The notes: generated by a model not told the origin, from the letters alone. Counted from the stretch's first letter, positions 9,545-16,860 are shown. The stretch: 28,955 bases of DNA from Candidatus Aminicenantota bacterium (GCA_004378665.1 SOIA01000064.1:1-28955), one strand, 5' to 3'. Translations and numbers: made by a program.

Positions 9545-10309
9545 TCAAATCATAAGGTCTCCACCGTTGATATCCACAGAGGCTCCGGTGATATAAGACG
9601 CCTTCTCAGAGCAGAGGAATACCACCAAGTCTCCAATCTCCTCCGGTAGACCTAACCTTTTGATCGGGAAGGAATCGATGAACTTCTCCAGCTCTTCCTG
9701 TGTGGTTGTATCCCTGGCCATCTGTGTATCCATCAGCCCTGGACAAACAGCATTCACGGTTATCCCGAAGGAGGAAACCTCCTTGGCCACTGCCCTCGTG
9801 AATCCCAGCAATCCGGCCTTGGAGGCAGTGTAGTGGGCTCCTCCCAGAGTGCTCACACTCCTGCCCGCTGAAGAGGAGATGTTCACAATCCTCCCGTAAT
9901 TGTTCTTTTTCATCAAAGGAATCACAGTTTTGCAGAGAAGAAAAGGGCCTGTAAGGTTCACAAGCAGAGTGTTTTTCCATTCTTTGAGAGAGATGTCCAG
10001 TATCCTTGTCCTAAACATAATCCCCGCATTGTTGATAAGAATGTCTATTTGATTGAATTCCTCCAGAACCATTCTCACCGCGGTATCAATCGATTCCTCC
10101 TTGGTCACATCAACCTGAAAAAAGCCAGCTCTTCCGTACTCCCTGTTCAATTCTTCAGCACTCTGCTCAGCTTGATCCACATCGATATCACCGATCGCAA
10201 CGGCGGCTCCTGCCTCAGCAAGCTTCAGGGCAATACCCTTTCCTATTCCTCGTCCTCCACCAGTAACGAGGGCGACTTTACCCTGCAGGGCTTCTCCAGA
10301 ATTCTTCAT
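9545..10309 (-). CDS. SDR-family NAD(P)-dependent oxidoreductase, FabG-like
   Basis: 254 residues, the normal size for a classical short-chain dehydrogenase. Rossmann motif TGGGRGIG at 16-23, NNAG at 93-96, serine segment NISSSAG at 143-149 and the catalytic YTASK (Tyr160, Lys164) are all present, as is the C-terminal ITGASVDINGG. Acidic residues after beta-2 (GDID, 40-43) favour NAD(H) over NADP(H). Substrate unknown: FabG (3-oxoacyl-ACP reductase) and sugar or alcohol dehydrogenases share this layout, and no fatty-acid synthesis genes are adjacent. The start has a strong AGGAGG 7 nt upstream. Single-gene unit, facing the RND operon tail to tail. Confidence 0.93.
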   Translation of the reverse strand: MKNSGEALQGKVALVTGGGRGIGKGIALKLAEAGAAVAIGDIDVDQAEQSAEELNREYGRAGFFQVDVTKEESIDTAVRMVLEEFNQIDILINNAGIMFRTRILDISLKEWKNTLLVNLTGPFLLCKTVIPLMKKNNYGRIVNISSSAGRSVSTLGGAHYTASKAGLLGFTRAVAKEVSSFGITVNAVCPGLMDTQMARDTTTQEELEKFIDSFPIKRLGLPEEIGDLVVFLCSEKASYITGASVDINGGDLMI

Positions 10310-10371
10310 TTCCTTTCCTCCTGATGTGAAAATGCATCCCCCAGAAAAGTTAATACAGCTCCTGGGAACAT
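10306..10371 (-). CDS. Possible 21-codon leader ORF coupled to the SDR gene
   Basis: On the minus strand an ATG at 10371 opens a 21-codon frame (MFPGAVLTFLGDAF...) that ends in TGA overlapping the SDR ATG as ATGA. A GGGAGG lies about 9 nt before this ATG, and the ORF lies within the 5' leader predicted from the promoter at 10421-10449. It could be a translationally coupled leader peptide. It could equally be chance, since the SDR has its own strong SD. No family recognised. Confidence 0.25.
   Translation of the reverse strand: MFPGAVLTFLGDAFSHQEERK
10317..10322 (-). promoter_or_regulatory. Strong Shine-Dalgarno of the SDR gene
   Basis: AGGAGG on the minus strand, 7 nt before the ATG at 10309. 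It fixes the SDR start. Confidence 0.8.
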
Positions 10372-10420
10372 CTCCGTATTCCTCCCTTTCTGATCGATCA
10401 TTCTGGCTGGATGCGCCCCG

Positions 10421-10449
10421 CTTATAGCACAGCCGTTTTGGGAAGTCAA
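10421..10449 (-). promoter_or_regulatory. Sigma70-type promoter of the SDR gene
   Basis: On the minus strand TTGACT (10449-10444) and TATAAG (10426-10421) are separated by exactly 17 nt. Predicted transcription start is near 10414, leaving about 105 nt of leader. Confidence 0.6.
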
Positions 10450-10584
10450 TTTCTCATCCAGGCTCGGAAACATCTTCCAATGCTCTCCTCCCTCCGCAGA
10501 TTGAGATGGGTAAACCCCTGATGAACACAATTGAAAAAAGATCCATCTCGGTGTGTAAACGATAAAGCTCATCCATCCAAATCC

Positions 10585-10613
10585 TTGAAATTTTGAAATG
10601 ATGATGTTATTAT
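10585..10613 (+). promoter_or_regulatory. Sigma70-type promoter of the hfq-like/pdxA pair
   Basis: TTGAAA (10585-10590) and TATTAT (10608-10613) with a 17-nt spacer, each one mismatch or so from consensus. Predicted start is near 10620, giving a leader of about 50 nt that carries an SD. Confidence 0.6.
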
Positions 10614-10668
10614 TATCATTAAGGAATTTTTAACACTCTAACCAGCTTAATTCTTGGAGAAGCCAACC

Positions 10669-10992
10669 ATGAATAGAAAGCTTATCAGACCGAATTTATC
10701 CGAGATCAAGGATAAGATGAGCCGCGAATCATCAAAAAGGAAAACTCACCCTCCCTCTGAAACGCATGCAGAAAACTATTATTGCCTCAAACAGATGAAC
10801 AAAAAAACTCCGATGGGAATTGTCTTTAATGACGGGGAAACGGTCGAAGGGTATATCGAGTGGTATGATAAAAAATGCATAAAGCTCAACCGCGATGATG
10901 CTCCCAATCTAATGATCTATAAAAATGGCATCAAGTATCTGTATAAGCTGAATGACACCAAAGGATCAAGAGAAAAAAAACAAAACAAATGA
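10669..10992 (+). CDS. hfq: Hfq-like Sm-fold RNA-binding protein
   Basis: 107 residues from the ATG at 10669, chosen because GGAGA (10656-10660) stands 8 nt before it; an in-frame TTG at 10654 overlaps that SD. Residues about 1-36 are a basic, probably disordered extension. Residues 37-95 fit the Hfq Sm fold: helix ENYYCLKQMNKKTP, Sm1 strands MGIVFNDGETVEGYIEWYDKKCIKL, and Sm2 NLMIYKNGIKYLYK. Hfq proteins are hexameric RNA chaperones that pair sRNAs with mRNAs. The Sm2 signature YKH is YKN here, and the extension is N-terminal instead of C-terminal, so it is a divergent member and sRNA function is inferred. It overlaps pdxA by 4 nt, an unusual neighbour (hfq usually follows miaA). Confidence 0.72.
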   Translation: MNRKLIRPNLSEIKDKMSRESSKRKTHPPSETHAENYYCLKQMNKKTPMGIVFNDGETVEGYIEWYDKKCIKLNRDDAPNLMIYKNGIKYLYKLNDTKGSREKKQNK

Positions 10993-11960
10993 GCCTTCCC
11001 AGGATTGGGATCACTCTCGGGGACCCAGGGGGTATCGGACCTGAAACCGTATTGAAGGCTCTTTCATCCAGAAATTCTCTTCCAAATATTTCCTATTTGC
11101 TCTTCGGTTCTTCTCTAGTGATTGAGGAAGAAAAGCGGGCCCTGAATCTCAATACAGAAATTCACTCTTTTGATGAGACCAATGATCCTCAGTCCCCTTC
11201 TATTTCTCTCCTGGAGATTAACAGTTCTCTAAAAACCATAAAAAAAGGATCCCCTTCAAAGGAGAACGGAGAGGCATCGTTCCTTTTCTTCCAGCGGGCG
11301 GTGGAAGAGGCTCAAAAAGGCACTGTCCAGGCTCTTGTCACAGCACCCATTTCCAAGCATTCCTGGAATCTCGCCGGCCTGAAATGGTCTGGACACACAG
11401 ATTTTCTCAGTCAGATTTACCCTCAGGCCATCATGATTTTCTGGTCAGAGAAGTTGAAAGTCGCCCTGTTCAGCCACCATCTTCCGTTAAAGCACGCATT
11501 GGAGAAGATAAAAAAAAAGAATCTCCAAGATTTCTTCATCTCTCTTCACACCACTATCGAAAACATTAAGCCCGGAACATTCCGCTTCCTGGTCGCTGGA
11601 TTAAATCCTCATGCGGGGGAAGAAGGTCTTCTCGGTCAAGAGGAGGAGGAGGAGATCATTCCGGCCATAGCCTACGCCCAGAAAAAAGGGATGAGAATCG
11701 ATGGTCCTTATCCGCCTGACGTTGTCTTCCGGATGGCCTTGAATCATCCTGAAAAAATCGTCATCGCCCACTACCATGACCAGGGGCTCATCCCGTTCAA
11801 ACTCGAGTCTTTCGAAAATGGAGTCAATGTCACCCTCGGCCTCCCTTTCATCCGCACCTCACCTGACCATGGGACAGCCTTTGATATCGCAGGCCAGGGG
11901 AAAGCGAATCCCGAGAGTATGATTGAGGCGATAAAGCTTGCGTATGAACTATCGCAATGA
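10989..11960 (+). CDS. pdxA: 4-hydroxythreonine-4-phosphate dehydrogenase
   Basis: 323 residues, normal length. PdxA oxidises 4-phospho-hydroxy-threonine with NAD to the precursor that PdxJ condenses with deoxyxylulose-5-phosphate in pyridoxal-phosphate synthesis. Family marks: GITLGDPGGIGPE at 7-19, TAPISKHSWNLAG at 118-130, and the three metal-ligand histidines in SHHLPL (His164), GLNPHAGE (His208) and HYHDQG (His263). The C-terminal SPDHGTAFDIAGQGKA is intact. ATG overlaps the stop of the hfq-like gene in ATGA, so the two are co-transcribed. Its last 12 nt overlap the 3' end of smpB on the other strand. No other pdx gene in the window. PdxA2-type paralogues act on other substrates, so the substrate is likely, not proven. 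Confidence 0.95.
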   Translation: MSLPRIGITLGDPGGIGPETVLKALSSRNSLPNISYLLFGSSLVIEEEKRALNLNTEIHSFDETNDPQSPSISLLEINSSLKTIKKGSPSKENGEASFLFFQRAVEEAQKGTVQALVTAPISKHSWNLAGLKWSGHTDFLSQIYPQAIMIFWSEKLKVALFSHHLPLKHALEKIKKKNLQDFFISLHTTIENIKPGTFRFLVAGLNPHAGEEGLLGQEEEEEIIPAIAYAQKKGMRIDGPYPPDVVFRMALNHPEKIVIAHYHDQGLIPFKLESFENGVNVTLGLPFIRTSPDHGTAFDIAGQGKANPESMIEAIKLAYELSQ

Positions 11961-12401
11961 CTTTTTGAGTTCAGCTCTCAATTCCCGGTCGCGGTCCCTC
12001 TCTCGGATCACCTCTCTTTTCTTATAAGTCCTCTTTCCTTTGGCAAGAGCGACCTCGACCTTCACTTTTCCTTTATCGTTGAAAAATACTTTCGTCGGGA
12101 CCAATGTTAATCCCTTTTCCTGGATCTTTCCTGTTAAACGTTTGATTTCACGGCGGTGGAGCAGAAGCTTTCTGTCTCTTTTTGGCTCGTGGTTGAACCG
12201 GCTCGCCGCCTCATACGGACTGATATTGCAGTTGATGAGAAAAACTTCCCCTCCTTTAATCTCTGCATGGCTTTCTTTTAAACTGATCCCTCCTTCTCGA
12301 ACAGACTTGACTTCGCTTCCTAAAAGAGAGATGCCTGCTTCAATCCTTTCCAGGATTTCATAGTTGAACTTCGCCTTTTTATTCGTCGCGATGGTTCTCA
12401 T
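11949..12401 (-). CDS. smpB: SsrA-binding protein SmpB
   Basis: 150 residues, typical length. SmpB binds tmRNA and the stalled ribosome in trans-translation. Visible marks: TIATNKKAKFNYEILERIEAG, GSEVKSVREGGISLKES, then HEPKRDRKLLLHRREI, TLVPTKVFFNDKGKVKVEVALAKGK, and the basic C-terminal tail KKREVIRERDRDREL that enters the decoding site. The ATG at 12401 has AGGA about 7 nt upstream. The gene starts inside the last 23 nt of the CBS membrane-protein gene, so it is third in the carD operon, and its stop lies within pdxA on the opposite strand. No tmRNA gene (ssrA) is seen in the window. Confidence 0.96.
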   Translation of the reverse strand: MRTIATNKKAKFNYEILERIEAGISLLGSEVKSVREGGISLKESHAEIKGGEVFLINCNISPYEAASRFNHEPKRDRKLLLHRREIKRLTGKIQEKGLTLVPTKVFFNDKGKVKVEVALAKGKRTYKKREVIRERDRDRELRAELKKSLR

Positions 12402-13665
12402 TCTTATTCCTTTTCTCCGGGGTCTCCCTGATGACCCGGAGAAGGCTGATGCGGTGCTTGCTCATCCTTTCCACCACGAACTGAAGATCTTTATAATTCA
12501 ATGCTTCCCCTTCATGAGGGATCTTCCCAAACTCATGAAGAAAAAAGCCGGCCAGCGTTGTGTACTCACTCTTTTCGGGGAGCGCAAGCGAAAGCCTCTG
12601 GTTGATATCTTTGATAGACGCCCCTCCTCTGACCACATACACATTCTCCTCTACATGAACATAAAGATCCTCTTCTTTGGCATCATACTCATCCTGTATC
12701 TCTCCAACGATCTCCTCGATGATATCCTCAAGGGTCACGATCCCTTCCATGCTCCCGAATTCATCCACTACAAAAACTATATGGTTTGCGGTCTCCTGCA
12801 TCTGCAAAAGGGCTCTCTCCAATGAAGCTGCCTCTGGAAGAAAAAGCGGTTTTCTGAGAAGCGAAGCCAATATAAATTCTTTATTATCAATAAGATATGG
12901 GATTATGTCTTTAGCATGAATCACTCCTTCGATATTATCCAGCCTTCCCCTGTACACAGGAAACCTGGAGAATCCTGCGGATAGGATTGTATCCAGTATA
13001 AACTGAGTGGAAGATGTGATTTCAATCGCTTTGATCTGAGGACGAGGGATCATGACTTCCCGGATGGGACGTGAGCCGATGTCCAATGCACCTGAAATCA
13101 TCTTTCTCCGAAGAGATGACATCCCCTTTATTCCCATGGACAACAACACTTTGATCTCCTCTTCATTGAGAGACCGAGCGAGTGTCGCCCCTCTTTTTCG
13201 AGAGGAGGGGACGAGGAGTCGGGCAACAAAAGTAAAGATCTTGACGAAAGGATAAAAAATCACGACAAAAAATCCTACCGGCCTCGCGAACAGGAAAGAG
13301 AGCTTTATAGGATTGTGGGCCGCATAGGTTTTGGGTGTGATCTCAGAAAATATAAGGATTAAAAAAGTCGTCACAAGAGTGGCCAGCAAAACCGCATGAT
13401 TCTTGTTCGGAATGAAGGAAACGAAAATGAAAGTCGCGATAGAAGCGGCCGCAGCGTTCACGAGAGTGTTCCCGATGAGTATTGTCGCCAGAAGATTGTC
13501 CACCTTCTTCATCATTCTTTTAACAAGCATCGCTCTTTTTGAGCCCTGTTTTTCCAGATAATCCAACTTATACGGATTGGCAGCGATAAAGGAAGTCTCA
13601 GAAGACGAGAAGAATGCGCTGAGCAGAAGAAACAGTATAAAAAGGAGAAAGGCAGGGAAGAGCAT
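12379..13665 (-). CDS. CNNM/HlyC-CorC-type membrane protein with CBS pair
   Basis: 428 residues from the ATG at 13665; longer frames to 13788 run into carD and lack the hydrophobic start. The DUF21/CNNM transmembrane part is about 1-150: a membrane segment at 3-20, then SSETSFIAANPYKLDYL, then two more segments. A tandem CBS pair is about 204-325, with IREVMIPRP, GFSRFPVYRG, IVFVVDEFGSMEGIVTLEDIIEEIVGEI. A CorC_HlyC domain is about 337-413. The family includes Mg2+/Na+ transporters (MpfA, CorC) and was long mislabelled haemolysin; cation export is the best guess. Starts 10 nt after carD; the only SD-like AAAGGA is just 1 nt from ATG, which suggests coupling to carD translation. Confidence 0.92.
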   Translation of the reverse strand: MLFPAFLLFILFLLLSAFFSSSETSFIAANPYKLDYLEKQGSKRAMLVKRMMKKVDNLLATILIGNTLVNAAAASIATFIFVSFIPNKNHAVLLATLVTTFLILIFSEITPKTYAAHNPIKLSFLFARPVGFFVVIFYPFVKIFTFVARLLVPSSRKRGATLARSLNEEEIKVLLSMGIKGMSSLRRKMISGALDIGSRPIREVMIPRPQIKAIEITSSTQFILDTILSAGFSRFPVYRGRLDNIEGVIHAKDIIPYLIDNKEFILASLLRKPLFLPEAASLERALLQMQETANHIVFVVDEFGSMEGIVTLEDIIEEIVGEIQDEYDAKEEDLYVHVEENVYVVRGGASIKDINQRLSLALPEKSEYTTLAGFFLHEFGKIPHEGEALNYKDLQFVVERMSKHRISLLRVIRETPEKRNKNENHRDE

Positions 13666-13675
13666 ATCCTTTAAA

Positions 13676-14194
13676 TCAGGAATCCAAACGGGAATCGATG
13701 TCTTTGAAGCAAAGCGAAAGAGTTTCCATAACCTTCTGCTCAATTGCTGAGTTGGAAGTCGAGGACACTTCAGAGATTTCTGCAACAATCAGCTCTTTCA
13801 CTTTTTCCATCATTTTCTTCTCACGGAAAGAGAGAGGCTTGATCAGATTCAGGTAAAATAAGCTTTTCAGGACCAAGGCCATGTCCGGCATCGTTCCGGA
13901 TCTCAAGAGGTTCAGGTGCTCCTTGTATCTTCCCTTCCAGTTCATCGTGACATCAACATCACCGTTCCGCATAAAATCAAAAATCTTCTTGACAGACCGA
14001 ACTGAGATAGGTTTTCTAATCCCGATTTCTTCCGTACCGGTTGAAGGGACCAAGACTAGGGTATTGTTCGAAAGAATCCGCAGATGATAAACCCTGGATT
14101 TTTCCCCGAAGTACTCCTCATTCTGGATGTCTTCAATTATGCCTAACCCTTGATTGGGATAAATGATACTATCGCCAACCTTGAATGAGTCCAT
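13676..14194 (-). CDS. carD: CarD/CdnL-family transcriptional regulator
   Basis: 172 residues. The N-terminal Tudor-like RNA-polymerase-interacting domain is about 1-65 (FKVGDSIIYPNQGLGIIEDI ... YHLRI ... LVLVPSTGTEEIGIRKPIS). A helical C-terminal DNA-binding domain follows, with the characteristic WKGRYKEHLNLLRSG (about 86-100) and LSFREKKMMEKVKELIVAEIS. CarD binds the RNA polymerase beta subunit and stabilises open complexes, often at rRNA promoters. First gene of the minus-strand unit carD - CNNM - smpB. Its ATG is 8 nt from a perfect TATAAT and has no SD, so its own mRNA is predicted to be leaderless. Confidence 0.95.
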   Translation of the reverse strand: MDSFKVGDSIIYPNQGLGIIEDIQNEEYFGEKSRVYHLRILSNNTLVLVPSTGTEEIGIRKPISVRSVKKIFDFMRNGDVDVTMNWKGRYKEHLNLLRSGTMPDMALVLKSLFYLNLIKPLSFREKKMMEKVKELIVAEISEVSSTSNSAIEQKVMETLSLCFKDIDSRLDS

Positions 14195-14202
14195 GGGACA
14201 TT

Positions 14203-14231
14203 ATTATAATCAATCTCTACTACGGAGTCAA
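14203..14231 (-). promoter_or_regulatory. Leaderless promoter of carD
   Basis: On the minus strand TTGACT (14231-14226), 17-nt spacer, TATAAT (14208-14203). Only 8 nt separate the -10 from the ATG at 14194, so transcription should begin within 1-2 nt of the start codon. No SD fits in that space. Confidence 0.65.
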
Positions 14232-14397
14232 ATCAATTTCCAGGAAATATTTGGCTTGTATTTTTCCGTTCTCAACCGTCTCAACTTCAATGAAACTCAC
14301 TTGGATGATCAGTGCATCAAGGCGTGCCGCCGAAGGCAATAAGCCGGCCTGGCTTGCACCAAACAATGTCGGACAAAAGAGGATCTGATTTTCTAAC

Positions 14398-14426
14398 TTG
14401 ACAGATAACGACAGGTTTAATAACAT
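14398..14426 (+). promoter_or_regulatory. Sigma70-type promoter of the rpmH operon
   Basis: Perfect TTGACA at 14398-14403, 17-nt spacer, TAACAT at 14421-14426. It stands 33 nt before the rpmH ATG, leaving room for a GA-rich SD (GGAAAG region). Confidence 0.6.
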
Positions 14427-14459
14427 ACTTCCTCTGACAAAAAAGTAGAGAATGGAAAG

Positions 14460-14594
14460 ATGAAACGAACATTCCAGCCCAACAAGAGAAAAAGAAAAAA
14501 GAATCATGGCTTTCTCGTTCGGATGCGGACGAAGGGCGGTCAGCACATTATCAAGAACCGAAGAAATAAAGGCAGAAAAAGAATTGCAGGTTAA
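14460..14594 (+). CDS. rpmH: 50S ribosomal protein L34
   Basis: A 44-codon gene read directly from the sequence: MKRTFQPNKRKRKKNHGF, then LVRMRTKGGQHIIKNRRNKG and RKRIAG, stop TAA. This is the full, highly conserved L34 sequence at its usual length. L34 is a basic protein of the large ribosomal subunit. The stop shares one base with the rnpA start (TAATG), so the classic rpmH-rnpA pair is translationally coupled. First gene of the unit running to jag. dnaA, the common divergent neighbour, is absent. Confidence 0.98.
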   Translation: MKRTFQPNKRKRKKNHGFLVRMRTKGGQHIIKNRRNKGRKRIAG

Positions 14595-14950
14595 TGGATG
14601 AAACTTTCAGCCTTCCAGAACGAATAAGAAAGAAAAAAGAATTCGACCACCTTTATAAAAAAGGCAAGCGTTACAGAGGCAAATATTTCAACCTTATTTA
14701 TCTCTCCAGCGCTTCAAGCTTCTCCAGAATGGCAGTTGTAGTCAGTAAAAAAGTCGGTAGCGCCGTCAAAAGAAATAAAATCAAAAGATGGATAAGAACA
14801 TTATTCCGAAGGAACAAGCACTTGTTCAAAAATCCCTTTGACATCATCATCATCGTAAAAAAAGAAATCCTCGAAGCGTCTTGGCTCAAACTTCAAGATG
14901 ACTATTGTGCGGCCGTAGAATCCATCTCCAAGAATAACTCATCTCAATGA
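14594..14950 (+). CDS. rnpA: Ribonuclease P protein component
   Basis: 118 residues, normal length. The protein subunit of RNase P helps the catalytic RNA cut 5' leaders from pre-tRNA. Marks: LPERIRKKKEFDHLYKKGKRYRG near the start, the central VVVSKKVGSAVKRNKIKRWIRTLFR that carries the RNR-type signature, and a C-terminal DIIIIVKKEI strand. It overlaps rpmH by 1 nt and yidD by 4 nt (ATGA). The RNase P RNA gene is not in the window. Confidence 0.96.
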   Translation: MDETFSLPERIRKKKEFDHLYKKGKRYRGKYFNLIYLSSASSFSRMAVVVSKKVGSAVKRNKIKRWIRTLFRRNKHLFKNPFDIIIIVKKEILEASWLKLQDDYCAAVESISKNNSSQ

Positions 14951-15156
14951 GAAAAACCGCTTTATTCCTGATCAGAATTTACCAGTTAGCCCTGTCACCT
15001 CTGCTCGGGCGCAGCTGTCGTTTCTTCCCGACATGTTCGGTGTACACCCAAGAAGCAATAAGAAAATACGGCTTTTTCAGAGGAATATTATTAGGATGCA
15101 AAAGGCTCCTCAAGTGTCATCCCTTTCATCCCGGAGGAGTCGACCCCCTTCCTTAA
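14947..15156 (+). CDS. yidD: Membrane protein insertion efficiency factor YidD
   Basis: 69 residues. Short amphipathic N-terminus (ALFLIRIYQLALSPLLG) and the family motif CRFFPTCSVYTQEAI, then RGILLGCKRLLKCHPFHPGGVDPLP. YidD is a small membrane-associated protein that aids YidC-dependent insertion. It sits between rnpA and yidC as in many bacteria. Confidence 0.96.
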   Translation: MRKTALFLIRIYQLALSPLLGRSCRFFPTCSVYTQEAIRKYGFFRGILLGCKRLLKCHPFHPGGVDPLP

Positions 15157-15168
15157 GAGGCATTTGAA

Positions 15169-16860
15169 ATGGAAAAAAGAGTATTGCTGGCTATCGTCCT
15201 TTCCTTCATAGTCCTGATTCTCTTCCAGGTGATCTTCAATAAGACGAAACCGGTGACGGAAACTCCGCCGGAAAGTATCGGAGAGGCCGAAAAAAGGCCT
15301 GAACAGCTCCCTTTCGTCGAGGAAACTCCTGAGGCTGCGAGAAAGGTTCAAGAGAAGGAGCAGCCCACAGAAGAGATAATCTCCCAGGTCATTTCATCTC
15401 AAACCGAGGAAGACATCCTGGTCGACACTTCCTTGTATCAAGCGGTCTGGAGCAACAGAGGGGCGGTTTTGAAGAGCTGGAGGCTTAAAAAACACAAGGA
15501 TGAGAACAAAGAAGATCTCGAGCTTGTGTCTCGACTCGCACCGGAGGTCAACATCTTTCCCTTCTCGTTAAGAACGGATGATTCATCTTTCGACAGCCAG
15601 GTCAACGCTGCCCTTTATCAAGCCTCCGTCTTTAGCCTTGGACTGGAAGAAGGCCGAGCCGGAGAGCTTCGTTTTCAATTCGCGGATGACAGAGGAAACC
15701 GAGTCGAAAAAATCCTTGTTTTTCAGGACGGTAAGTACGATTTTGACGTACAGATCAACGTTTGGAAGTCCGGGCAAAAAATCGAGCCCAACATAATCTG
15801 GGGACCAGGATTCGGCAACCCGACTCCCGATGATACCAAAAGAAGACTGGTAGCGGGGGGAAGCGGCATGGACATCTATCCTCCCCAGAAAGATTCCCGC
15901 CTTAACGAACAAAAATACAAACCCATGCAAAAATGGCGGGACCTGGCCAGCAAGAACAAAAATGTCTTTTATTTCATCCAATGGGCTGCCTACGAGAACA
16001 ACTATTTTGCAGCTATTTTCCTCACCCCTTACCAGAAGTCCAGCGTCGCTTTCTTAGCGGAAGGCCCTGAGGAGAACCCGTACTTCTTTCTCTCGATGAC
16101 ACCTCCTCAAAAGGTCTTCATCGGACCGAAAGAATACGACACTCTGGTTGAATTTGGCAATGAAACAAAAAGACTTGTACGGTTCGGAATGTTCGGTTTC
16201 ATTTCAGAAATTCTGCTTAAAGCCAGTAAATATTTCTACGGACTCCTCGGCAACTGGGGACTGGCGATCATCCTCATCACTTTCGTCATCAAAATTCTCT
16301 TCTTTCCTTTAACCTACAGCAGCATGCGCTCTATGGCCAAGATGCAGGAGCTCCAACCCAAGATCAAATCCATTCGCGCCAGATACAAAAAGTCCAAGTC
16401 GGACATCGCTCAACGGCGCAGGATGAATGAGGAGGTCATGAAGCTCTACAAGGAGCAGGGCGTCAATCCGGCCGGAGGATGTCTGCCCATGCTCATCCAG
16501 ATCCCTGTTTTCTTCGGATTTTTCAGGCTTTTGATGGTGGCCATCGAATTCCGACAGAGTCCCTTCCTTCTCTGGATCACGGACCTTTCCGCAAAAGATC
16601 CCTTTTACGTGACTCCAATCCTGATGGGTGTGACTCAGTTCATCAGCCAAAAAATGACTCCCACATCCGCCGACCCCACTCAGGCAAGGATGATGCTTCT
16701 CATGCCTGTTATTTTCACTATACTATTCATTAGTTTTCCGAGCGGCCTTGTCCTCTACTGGCTGACGAACAACATCCTTCAGATCGGTCAGCAATACATC
16801 ATTAATCGCTTGAGGGAAAAAGAAAAGAGTAAAACCCATGGAAAAAGAAGAAAAAAGTAA
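15169..16860 (+). CDS. yidC: Membrane protein insertase YidC
   Basis: 563 residues, the long Gram-negative type. TM1 is residues about 4-21. A proline/glutamate-rich linker follows, then a large periplasmic beta-sandwich (about 60-335) with the conserved YFAAIFLTP. The five-helix insertase core starts near 345: GLAIILITFVIKILFFPLTY, with SSMRSMAKMQELQPKIK carrying the groove arginine, then GCLPMLIQIPVFFGFFRLL and LVLYWLTNNILQIGQQYIINR. YidC inserts and folds inner-membrane proteins alone or with Sec. An AAGAGG lies 9 nt before the ATG. The 3' end overlaps jag by 23 nt. Confidence 0.97.
   Translation: MEKRVLLAIVLSFIVLILFQVIFNKTKPVTETPPESIGEAEKRPEQLPFVEETPEAARKVQEKEQPTEEIISQVISSQTEEDILVDTSLYQAVWSNRGAVLKSWRLKKHKDENKEDLELVSRLAPEVNIFPFSLRTDDSSFDSQVNAALYQASVFSLGLEEGRAGELRFQFADDRGNRVEKILVFQDGKYDFDVQINVWKSGQKIEPNIIWGPGFGNPTPDDTKRRLVAGGSGMDIYPPQKDSRLNEQKYKPMQKWRDLASKNKNVFYFIQWAAYENNYFAAIFLTPYQKSSVAFLAEGPEENPYFFLSMTPPQKVFIGPKEYDTLVEFGNETKRLVRFGMFGFISEILLKASKYFYGLLGNWGLAIILITFVIKILFFPLTYSSMRSMAKMQELQPKIKSIRARYKKSKSDIAQRRRMNEEVMKLYKEQGVNPAGGCLPMLIQIPVFFGFFRLLMVAIEFRQSPFLLWITDLSAKDPFYVTPILMGVTQFISQKMTPTSADPTQARMMLLMPVIFTILFISFPSGLVLYWLTNNILQIGQQYIINRLREKEKSKTHGKRRKK

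Larger units (their letters stand above)
10310..10668. other. Divergent intergenic region, SDR / hfq-like
   Basis: 359 nt between two diverging genes. It holds one good promoter on each strand (minus at 10421-10449, plus at 10585-10613), the SDR leader with its small ORF, and the SD of the hfq-like gene. The 120-odd nt between the two promoters show no recognisable ORF, RNA fold or operator by eye. A longer minus-strand frame (from 10572) runs through it but has no coding character before the leader ORF. Confidence 0.5.
14195..14459. other. Divergent intergenic region, carD / rpmH
   Basis: 265 nt holding the carD promoter, the rpmH promoter and no clear DnaA box or AT-rich unwinding element, although rpmH often sits by dnaA and oriC. 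A minus-strand frame (14426-14220, 68 codons, AGAGG 4 nt before its ATG) ends 25 nt before carD. It has no recognised family and its coding status is doubtful. Confidence 0.4.

Noticed and set aside
9570..9580. DnaA-box-like ATATCCACA
   Set aside because: Single near-match inside the conserved VDINGG codons of the SDR, with no companion boxes.
10306..10572. 88-codon minus-strand ORF upstream of the SDR as a gene
   Set aside because: No SD or coding character before residue about 58, and its start lies upstream of the predicted promoter; only the last 21 codons are kept as a possible leader.
14220..14546. 108-codon minus-strand ORF over rpmH
   Set aside because: Its first third is antisense to the certain rpmH gene and has no family look; only the shorter 14426 start is kept, as a low-interest finding.
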